From an uncultured Dyadobacter sp. (GTDB lineage Bacteria; Bacteroidota; Bacteroidia; Cytophagales; Spirosomataceae), in contig CAMLNK010000043.1 of NCBI GenBank assembly GCA_946481035.1, positions 1-11,348 on the forward strand: a stretch of DNA of 11,348 nucleotides, in the 5' to 3' direction. Under the pieces are notes generated by a model, which did no database searches, had not been told where the DNA came from, and saw nothing but the letters and a program-made list of their open reading frames with translations. This document shows, in pieces, positions 1 to 5,777 of the stretch; position 1 is the stretch's first letter, and every line of letters begins with the position of its first letter. Made by a program: the position numbers and the translations under genes.

Positions 1-920
1 TCCGCCTGCCTGAACCGCTCGAAGATCGTTTCGAGGCGCGCGTTTTCAATGCCTATGCCGGTGTCGGTCACCTCGAATGTGAGATCTACCCGGTCGCCGT
101 CGTCGCCGTCGGCCGCAACGCGAAGGTTTATTTCACCTTTTTCTGTGAATTTGAATGCATTGCTTACCAGGTTAACCAGAATCTGCGTCAGCCTGGTAGG
201 GTCGCCGGTGATCGTTCCGGGGATCGCCGGGTCGAACGAGACGACGAGCGGTACCTGTTTTTCCGCCGAACGGTGGTGAAACATCGTGCCTACTGAATGC
301 ACCAATGCTTCGGGATCGAAGGGCACGTGTTCGATCCGCATCATCCCGGATTCTATTTTGGATAGGTCGAGAATGTCGTTCACGATCGCCAGCAGCGTTT
401 CGCCGGATTGCTGTACCGTGCTGATATGCAGCCGGGTATCCGCGTCGAGTTTCTTTTTTTGGAGCAGATTGGTATACCCTAAAATAGCGTTCAGCGGCGT
501 CCGGATCTCGTGGCTCATATTAGCCAGAAAGTTCTCTTTCACCAGCACCGCCTCTTTCAGTTTCCGCTCGCTGGTGTTGAGCTGACCGATCAGCTCGGCC
601 TGTTTCTTCATGCGGCCGATAATGATCGCGAAAACGGCCGTGAGCAGCGCCAGGACGCCTACGATCACGTACAGGTTCCAGCGAAGCACCCGCTGACCGC
701 TTTGATCTACCGCGTCCATTTTCCGGGCCAGCTCGGCACGACTGGTGCTATCGGCCTGGTGTGAAAGTCCGCTGCTCATGCGGTATTCGTCGAGCAGGTT
801 TTCGTTCGCAACGATCAGCTCTTCCAGATTGCGCCGCGTCATGTATTGCACTGCTATCAGTGCCAGCACGGCGGCTACAAAACCAATCGTAATATAAATG
901 ACGAGCGTGCGGACTCTCAT
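1..920 (-). CDS. Sensor histidine kinase, two-TM, C-terminus cut by window edge
   Basis: A membrane sensor kinase that would autophosphorylate on a histidine and pass the phosphate to a response regulator. The visible 306 residues show a TM helix at about 6-26, a short extracytoplasmic loop of about 50 residues, a second TM at about 83-102, a short linker helix, then a HisKA domain with the H-box FLANMSHEIRTPLNAILGY (phospho-His H137). The HATPase domain follows, with N-box residues N250 and N254 and the G1 box DTGIGI (286-291). The sequence stays open to the left edge, so the G2 box and any receiver domain are outside. H-box wording like this is common in hybrid kinases, so a C-terminal receiver is possible but unseen. 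The ATG at 920 is preceded in frame by a TGA, so no longer start exists. It lies 18 bases after the response-regulator stop, so the two are surely co-transcribed. The loop is too small for a known ligand-binding domain; the signal is unknown. Confidence 0.93.
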   Translation of the reverse strand, partial: MRVRTLVIYITIGFVAAVLALIAVQYMTRRNLEELIVANENLLDEYRMSSGLSHQADSTSRAELARKMDAVDQSGQRVLRWNLYVIVGVLALLTAVFAIIIGRMKKQAELIGQLNTSERKLKEAVLVKENFLANMSHEIRTPLNAILGYTNLLQKKKLDADTRLHISTVQQSGETLLAIVNDILDLSKIESGMMRIEHVPFDPEALVHSVGTMFHHRSAEKQVPLVVSFDPAIPGTITGDPTRLTQILVNLVSNAFKFTEKGEINLRVAADGDDGDRVDLTFEVTDTGIGIENARLETIFERFRQA

Positions 921-938
921 GGATTCAGCTTTTCAGAT

Positions 939-1634
939 TCACAACACATTCAACCGGCGGTTCAATGCCGCACGGTAGGTATCGGCCACGGGCACCGTTT
1001 TCCTGTTGATAATAAGCGTGCCACCTTCAATCGTATCGATTTTGCCCACCTGGATAATAAACGACCGGTGCACCCGCAGGAACTTCGATTCGGGGAGCTT
1101 CGCTTCGACGTCCTTCAAGGACGTGTGCACCGAGTAAAACTTTTCGAGCGTGTACAGTTTGACATAATCCCCCATGGCCTCGGCATACAATATATCACCG
1201 ATTTTGAGCCGGCGAACGATATTTGAATCGCGGATAAAGAGGAAACTGTCGTCCTCCATCCGTACCTCCTGCTTTTTACTTCTAAAAATCTCCCTGGCCT
1301 TTTCAATCGCCTGCAGGAAACGGGCGGGCGTTACCGGCTTGGTGATATAGTCGGCCACATTCAGTTCGAATGCTTCGGCGGCGTATTCTTTTTTGGAGGT
1401 TGTAAATATAATAACCGGGTTTTTACTGCCCAGGCTCTTCACCAGCTCAATCCCCGTCATTCCGTCCATTTCAATGTCGAGCAGCAGCAGGTCCACCTGT
1501 TCGTCCATGATCTTGCGGTAGGCATCCATCGCATTGTCGCACTCTCCCACGAGTACCAGCTCCTTATCTTGCTTCACAAGCTGCTTCAAAGTGGTGCGGG
1601 CAATGATGTTGTCGTCGATCACCAGGCAATTCAT
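939..1634 (-). CDS. LytTR-family response regulator
   Basis: A 231-residue DNA-binding response regulator, full length for its family. The N-terminal receiver (about 1-120) has the acidic pair D7/D8, phospho-acceptor D53 in the block LLLLDIEMDGMTG, the switch threonine T79 and the conserved lysine K99 before P100. The C-terminal half (about 125-231) is a LytTR DNA-binding domain, with typical features such as ILYAEAMGDYVKLYT and the FLRVHRSFII motif. LytTR proteins bind pairs of short direct repeats and usually control nearby transport or surface genes. It is the first gene of a two-gene unit with the kinase downstream. The start ATG is at 1634 and the upstream 186-base gap faces a divergent gene. 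Only a weak -7-like element (TACATTGG on the minus strand) is visible upstream, without a matching -33 element, so I do not call a promoter. No target site was recognised, and a link to the SusCD operon is possible only by proximity. Confidence 0.95.
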   Translation of the reverse strand: MNCLVIDDNIIARTTLKQLVKQDKELVLVGECDNAMDAYRKIMDEQVDLLLLDIEMDGMTGIELVKSLGSKNPVIIFTTSKKEYAAEAFELNVADYITKPVTPARFLQAIEKAREIFRSKKQEVRMEDDSFLFIRDSNIVRRLKIGDILYAEAMGDYVKLYTLEKFYSVHTSLKDVEAKLPESKFLRVHRSFIIQVGKIDTIEGGTLIINRKTVPVADTYRAALNRRLNVL

Positions 1635-1748
1635 AAGTAATAGTCCTGTTTAGGTGGAAAGAATGCAAAAACCAATGTAGCGAAAAGAAATCAGAAAGAC
1701 ACTTCCGCCCTTTTCACCGACAGTTTCCGCCTGTCTGCCTACACGCTG

Positions 1749-1779
1749 TTTCGCACGTTGGCGGCACCTGCTAGTTTTG
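1749..1779 (+). promoter_or_regulatory. Candidate Bacteroidota promoter for the small exported protein gene
   Basis: The stretch TAGTTTTG at 1772-1779 matches the Bacteroidota -7 consensus TAnnTTTG exactly. Nineteen bases upstream, TTTC at 1749-1752 is one mismatch from the -33 TTTG box, at the right spacing. Transcription would begin near 1786, giving a leader of about 35 bases before the ATG at 1821. The match and spacing are seen directly; activity is inferred. Confidence 0.5.
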
Positions 1780-1820
1780 GATCATTCAAACGATCAATCA
1801 CCAAAAAACATAGCATCACA

Positions 1821-2354
1821 ATGAAAACTTTCATCACTTCCGCCATCATCGCCGCATTGGCCATCACCGGAGCCCAGGCACAAACCCTTGCCAAAGAAGT
1901 CAGAAAAGAACACCGCGCCGAAAAACGTGCAGAAGCACGCCAGGAAGTAAGCTCCCGCTCCAAAGACAGCTTCTACGCCGATTTCGGCCAGGTAGCCGAC
2001 GCCAAATGGGTAAGGGGCCCGCAGTTCGACGAAGTTACATTTACCAAAGACGGCCAGAAACAAACTGCCTACTACGACAGCCATTTCATCCTCGTTGGTA
2101 CTACCGCCGACAAAAAATTCGCCGACATTCCCGCCAAAGCCCAGAAAGAAATCCAGAAACAGTTTAAAAACTACGCGATCGGCGCGGTGGTCGAATACAA
2201 AGACAACGAGAATAACGACACCAACATGCTGCTCTACGGCACCCAGTTCGAAGACGCCGACCACTATTTCGTAACCGTTTCCAAAGGCAAAGAGGCCGAT
2301 GTGCTGATGGTCAAAACCGACGGCCAGATCTCGTTTTTCAGCACCCTTCGGTAA
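1821..2354 (+). CDS. Small exported protein, possibly PepSY-like, unknown function
   Basis: A 177-residue secreted protein that I do not recognise to a named family. Residues 1-20 form a clear Sec signal peptide (MKTFITSAIIAALAITGAQA, cleavage after A20). Next comes a very charged stretch (about 21-48, rich in K, R, E and A, probably helical), then a mixed alpha/beta domain. That domain has short aromatic strand patterns (DAKWVRG, DEVTFTKDG, TAYYDSHF), a helix near 92-106, and a second strand set ending in GQISFF. The W-x(n)-VTF-x-DG-x-x-x-AYYD pattern resembles small PepSY-like/DUF2874 periplasmic proteins common in Bacteroidota, but this is a resemblance only. The frame is open from 1758, yet the ATG at 1821 is preferred because it opens exactly at the signal peptide and the candidate promoter lies inside the longer version. 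It is monocistronic, divergent from the response regulator and convergent with the SGNH gene. Location should be periplasm or outside the cell. Confidence 0.85.
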   Translation: MKTFITSAIIAALAITGAQAQTLAKEVRKEHRAEKRAEARQEVSSRSKDSFYADFGQVADAKWVRGPQFDEVTFTKDGQKQTAYYDSHFILVGTTADKKFADIPAKAQKEIQKQFKNYAIGAVVEYKDNENNDTNMLLYGTQFEDADHYFVTVSKGKEADVLMVKTDGQISFFSTLR

Positions 2355-2364
2355 ATGCGGGAGA

Positions 2365-2437
2365 AAAGGGAGGAAGGAGGAAAGGGAGGAAGGAGGATGG
2401 TATTTTCCTTCCTCCCTTCCTCCCTTCCTCCCCCTTT
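2365..2437. terminator. Long polypurine/polypyrimidine hairpin, probable bidirectional terminator
   Basis: The 84-base gap between two convergent genes is almost filled by a purine run (2359-2397, only G and A) followed by a pyrimidine run (2403-2440, only C and T). They are near-perfect inverted copies: GGGAGGAAGG at 2384-2393 pairs with 2407-2416, and pairing continues outward to 2365 and 2437 with a few one- to three-base bulges. This gives a stem of about 28 pairs around a 13-base loop containing TATTTT. Both transcripts would fold it right after their stop codons, which fits a shared terminator. The U-run expected after the stem is weak, so the mechanism may not be classical intrinsic termination. 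Confidence 0.6.
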
Positions 2438-2438
2438 C

Positions 2439-4172
2439 CTAACGGCGCTTTTTCGCTTCCACCTGCTGCTGTACAAACGACAGCAGCTCGTTGACGTTAT
2501 ATCGGGAAGTATTGTTAGCCGCCGCGTAGCGCACATAGGGCAATGCCTCCTCCGGCTTATCCATTTTGAGCAGTATCACAAAAAGCATCCGTGCGCGTTC
2601 GAAGCTATTCTCCATCCTGAATGCTTTGGAAAGATAATTGACTGCCTGCCGGTTCAAACCGAGCGCAATGCTCAGTTTTCCCGCATTATCGAAATACACT
2701 GCATTTAACGGATCGTCGAGCGTTAATGCCTCGGCAACACGGAGCATACCGGTGGTGTCACGCCGGGCGGCATAGTGCGTTTGCAGCCGCGCCATCGCAT
2801 CCCGCCAGGAGATTTGCTTCACCACCAATGCACCCGCCAGCTGCTCCTCCTCCGTTTTAGGACGCTTTTCCTCCGCCGGCATCGGATTATTGAACGGCCA
2901 GCCTTCTTTCAGGATCATCATTTCATATTCGCCTTTCAAAGAATCGACCTGCGTGATGGGCATTTGTTTTTTTAATATGTCAAACGGCATTTCGTAGGGA
3001 GAAGCAGGCAGGAGCCCTGTTTTTCTGAGGGCCTGATAAAATGCCTCCGAAAGCAGCGCATAGCCCTGCAAATTAGGGTGTACGTGTTCCAGTAATGTCT
3101 CTTTGCCCAAAATACCGCCCATTGAATGTTTTTCAAAAACCGCACGCGTGTCCACGAGCGTCACGCCCTTGTGTGCGTGCGCGATATTTTTGATAATGGT
3201 GTTCAAAGCTTCCGGCGCCCGGAAACGCAATGCGTCGAGCTCTTTGGCCAGTACCAGCTCTTTTTTTGCACCGTTATAGTCAGTTTGTTTGAATAGATTA
3301 ATACCCGCTTGATAATGCACATTGGCCGATTTGCCCTGCCCATCATTAAGGCTGATAAATGGTTTCAAATCTTTCTCATTACTTACCAGGTTGCTGATCA
3401 ACAGCGGCACACCCCTCGCACTGAATGCGTCTGCCAGCTCATTCATATTGGCCCTGAACTGGTCGGGCCCGGCCTGATATTCTTCCGAACCAAATGCAAT
3501 CTGCTGGTCGGCAGCCATTCGTTTCATCAGGTTTTCCCGTAAATCGAGCTTGTTGCCGGAAACCAATGCGGTAACTCCGTCCGTTAGGGAAGCCATTAAT
3601 TGCGTAAGCCTCGCCCCCCGCAGGCTCATCAGCAGGCGCGCCAGCGTGCGGTTATGCCCGATGCCTTTGGTGGCAGCCACGCCCATGGCTCCGTAATATT
3701 CGTTGTGGCCCGTGTAAACCAGCACCGCGTCCGGTTCACAATCAAGTACGGCTTTGCCAAAATTGAGGACAGTGAAGGAATTTACAGCGGTTAGCGAAAG
3801 GTTAATGACCTCGAAATCAAGTTCGGGATAGGTTTGAGAAAGCCTGTATTGCAGCCAGCGGTGAAACGAACCATTGTTCATGTAAGGATAACCGATGGTG
3901 GTCGACTCCCCCAACACGAAAATGCGGAATGTACCCGGCGCTTTTTTCACAGTAAATGGCTCCTGGTTGCCGTAGGTAGCGTTCTTTTGGTTGACAAAAT
4001 AGCGCTTCGAAGCGTGCGGGTTGAGCACCAGGTAGCCTTTACGGGCCGGATCTTCGGTAAAAACTGCTAAATCATGACCGTAGCCAAACAAACGCAATGC
4101 CCCTTCCAGCACGAGCAGTACCAGAAAGGGCATTAACAACAGGATTAATTTAAAAAGAGACTGGCGTTTCAT
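2439..4172 (-). CDS. SGNH/GDSL-type hydrolase with TPR segments
   Basis: A 577-residue membrane-anchored or exported SGNH-hydrolase-like protein, probably acting on ester groups such as acetyl decorations of carbohydrates; the substrate is unknown. Residues 1-30 contain one hydrophobic helix (signal anchor). The catalytic fold follows: nucleophile S90 in FVLGESTTIGYPY (block I), N124 in VINLSL (block II candidate), N157 in TGHNEYYG (block III), and a late EHVHPN motif with H365 and with E362 where the family normally has Asp. Between blocks III and V, about 284-315 looks like a TPR helix pair inserted in the fold. The region about 455-570 carries several TPR-like helices, ending in a basic KKRR tail. 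It is much longer than single-domain GDSL esterases (about 200-250 residues). It sits last in the minus-strand operon, 14 bases after the dehydratase-like gene, implying co-expression. Hydrolase assignment is strong; enzyme activity and partner proteins for the TPRs are inferred. Confidence 0.87.
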   Translation of the reverse strand: MKRQSLFKLILLLMPFLVLLVLEGALRLFGYGHDLAVFTEDPARKGYLVLNPHASKRYFVNQKNATYGNQEPFTVKKAPGTFRIFVLGESTTIGYPYMNNGSFHRWLQYRLSQTYPELDFEVINLSLTAVNSFTVLNFGKAVLDCEPDAVLVYTGHNEYYGAMGVAATKGIGHNRTLARLLMSLRGARLTQLMASLTDGVTALVSGNKLDLRENLMKRMAADQQIAFGSEEYQAGPDQFRANMNELADAFSARGVPLLISNLVSNEKDLKPFISLNDGQGKSANVHYQAGINLFKQTDYNGAKKELVLAKELDALRFRAPEALNTIIKNIAHAHKGVTLVDTRAVFEKHSMGGILGKETLLEHVHPNLQGYALLSEAFYQALRKTGLLPASPYEMPFDILKKQMPITQVDSLKGEYEMMILKEGWPFNNPMPAEEKRPKTEEEQLAGALVVKQISWRDAMARLQTHYAARRDTTGMLRVAEALTLDDPLNAVYFDNAGKLSIALGLNRQAVNYLSKAFRMENSFERARMLFVILLKMDKPEEALPYVRYAAANNTSRYNVNELLSFVQQQVEAKKRR

Positions 4173-4186
4173 TTGCTGTTACATGC

Positions 4187-5569
4187 CTACGGCCGGATAC
4201 TCGTACCGTCAAATTTACGAACCTGCCAGTTGGATTTACTGCTGATCGGGTACTTGGCCGCCTCTTTTTCATCAATATCCACGCCCAGCCCCGGCACCTC
4301 GTTCACCGACATGTATCCATCCTTCATCGTAGGGCACCCTTTGAAAATCGCCTGCGTCTTTTCGTTGAAACTCACGGCCTCCTGGATACCGAAATTCCAG
4401 ACGGCCAGGTCGATGTGCGCATGCGCCGCATGGCCTACCGGCGAAACGTCACCCGGACCGTGCCAGGCTGTTTTTACATTGAACCACTCACCCAGCCGCG
4501 CCACTTTCATGGCCGGAGTGATACCGCCGATCTGCGACACGTGGCAACGGATATAGTCGAACCACTGGTTGGCCATCGGGTCGCGGAACTCGTTCACATT
4601 ATTGAAAAGCTCGCCCATGGCGATCGGTACCGTGGTACTTTGCCGCAACTGACGGAACCAGCCCATGTTTTCGGGCGAGAAAGGGTCTTCGATAAAGAAT
4701 GGCCGGTATTCTTCCAAAGCCCTGATCATATTGATGGCGTCCATTGGCTGCACACGCTCGTGAATATCGTGCAGGAGCTCAATTTCCTCGCCGCAGCGCT
4801 TGCGCACCGCTTCGAAAAGCTTCGGTACCGATTTCAAATACGCCCTTTCGTTCATATAATTGTCGGTGGCGCCGCCAAAACCTGCCGCTTTGAAGTCCGG
4901 CTTTTGCTCGGTGGCACCCACTGCCCCGTAACCGCCCTGCTGGATACGGATGTATTTGAAACCGCGGTCCATAATGCGCTGTACGTCGTCGGCCACGGCT
5001 TCGGGCGTATTGCCATTTGCGTGGGTATAGCAAGGTATCGCGAACCGCACCTTACCGCCTAGTAACTGGTACACCGGCATTCCGGCGCGCTTACCTTTAA
5101 TATCCCAAAGTGCTTCGTCCAGCCCGCTCAATGCATTGTTCAGTACCGGCCCGTTGCGCCAGTAGGAACTCACGTAGGTCGAATGCCACATGTCTTCGAT
5201 ATTATCGACGTCCTTCCCGACGCAGAATTCGTTAAGGTACGTGTCGATCGCCGTCACTACCGCAAAAGCGCGTTGGGTGAAAGTCGCGCAGCCGAGTCCG
5301 TAGAGGCCGGGTTCGGTCGTTTCCACTTTCACGACGATCAGGTTAGAGCCTTGAGGTGCAGTGGCGATCGCCTTCACGCTCTTGATTTTCACCGGCGCCA
5401 TGCCTTTCGCGTACGCGGGTTGCGTGTAATGCTTCCGCGAGTGCCCGCTCAATGCATATGCGCGATCGGCGGTGCCCAGGAGGCCCAGCAGTCCGGCGGC
5501 TGATCCGGCACCCAGCATTTTCAATGCGTTTCGGCGGTTTTGGTCGGGCTCAGAGGTACTATTGTTCAT
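4187..5569 (-). CDS. Tat-exported mandelate racemase/ManD-like enolase-superfamily enzyme
   Basis: A 460-residue member of the enolase superfamily, nearest in pattern to the D-mannonate dehydratase (ManD)/RspA group, which removes water from sugar acids with Mg2+. Residues 10-39 form a twin-arginine signal (NRRNALKMLG, hydrophobic stretch, AYA cleavage site), so the folded enzyme should be exported. The N-terminal capping domain covers about 60-175 and the barrel domain about 180-420. Metal ligands are D268 (in LLHDIHER), E294 (FIEDPF) and E320 (AMGELFN), spaced 26 and 26 residues exactly as I recall for ManD; H270 (DxH) and H370 (AWHGPGD) match its other active-site histidines. The family ending (PGLGVDIDE and a DGT tail) is present. 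The loop after R208 is about three residues shorter, and I see no tyrosine where ManD has its catalytic Tyr159, so the substrate may differ. The start ATG at 5569 lies directly before the Tat signal. It follows a 208-base gap with a repeat array. Confidence 0.9.
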   Translation of the reverse strand: MNNSTSEPDQNRRNALKMLGAGSAAGLLGLLGTADRAYALSGHSRKHYTQPAYAKGMAPVKIKSVKAIATAPQGSNLIVVKVETTEPGLYGLGCATFTQRAFAVVTAIDTYLNEFCVGKDVDNIEDMWHSTYVSSYWRNGPVLNNALSGLDEALWDIKGKRAGMPVYQLLGGKVRFAIPCYTHANGNTPEAVADDVQRIMDRGFKYIRIQQGGYGAVGATEQKPDFKAAGFGGATDNYMNERAYLKSVPKLFEAVRKRCGEEIELLHDIHERVQPMDAINMIRALEEYRPFFIEDPFSPENMGWFRQLRQSTTVPIAMGELFNNVNEFRDPMANQWFDYIRCHVSQIGGITPAMKVARLGEWFNVKTAWHGPGDVSPVGHAAHAHIDLAVWNFGIQEAVSFNEKTQAIFKGCPTMKDGYMSVNEVPGLGVDIDEKEAAKYPISSKSNWQVRKFDGTSIRP

Positions 5570-5650
5570 AGATTTTTGGATTAGGAATGATTGAATTTAC
5601 TGCTCTGGGTTTGGTTAATGGGTTTGGAATAGTCAGTGGGTTGTAAAAAA

Positions 5651-5750
5651 TAGTCAGGGATTGTCAAGAATAGTCAGGGATAGTCAAGAATAGTCAAGGA
5701 TAGTCAGGGATAGTCAAGAATAGTCAAGGATAGTCAGGAATAGTCAGAAA
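5651..5750. repeat. Ten-copy 10-bp tandem repeat array in the intergenic region
   Basis: Ten consecutive 10-base units of the form TAGTCARRRA (one unit begins TTGTC) run without interruption. Units differ only at purine positions 7-9 apart from that exception, for example TAGTCAGGGA and TAGTCAAGAA. A higher-order period is visible: the three-unit block 5671-5700 is repeated identically at 5701-5730. A degenerate outlying copy (AATAGTCAGTGGG) sits at about 5629-5641. The array occupies half of the 208-base gap between the quinoprotein stop (5778) and the ManD-like start (5569). Because 10 is not a multiple of 3, TAG on the plus strand and TGA on the minus strand fall in all three frames, so nothing can be translated through it. 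The rest of the gap (5570-5650) is AT-rich, with no convincing promoter. Confidence 0.93.
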
Positions 5751-5752
5751 TA

Positions 5753-5770
5753 GGTCGGCGGTCGGCGGTC
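5753..5770. repeat. Short 7-bp tandem repeat beside the 10-bp array
   Basis: GGTCGGC occurs twice in tandem followed by GGTC, directly next to the end of the 10-bp array and 7 bases past the quinoprotein stop codon. Its sequence is GC-rich, unlike the AT-richer array, so it seems a separate slippage event. No hairpin that would act as a terminator was found here. Confidence 0.7.
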
Positions 5771-5777
5771 ATCAGCC

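Noticed and set aside
846..1226. A plus-strand frame across the kinase start and regulator end
   Set aside because: It is antisense to two recognised coding regions and shows no plausible protein features.
1635..1700. A promoter for the LytTR regulator (TACATTGG on the minus strand)
   Set aside because: The -7-like element has a mismatch, and no -33 TTTG box lies 19-21 bases upstream, so support is too weak.
1758..1820. An upstream start for the small exported protein
   Set aside because: The extra residues would hide the signal peptide, and the candidate promoter overlaps this stretch.
4415..5062. A 215-codon plus-strand frame opposite the ManD-like gene
   Set aside because: It is fully antisense to a gene with clear catalytic residues, and its product shows no family pattern.
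5651..5750. A CRISPR array
   Set aside because: The 10-bp units are directly adjacent with no spacers, and no cas genes are present.
5651..5750. A series of sigma-70 -35 boxes (TTGAC on the minus strand in each unit)
   Set aside because: Bacteroidota housekeeping promoters use TTTG/TAnnTTTG, and no -7 element sits at the needed spacing from these repeats.
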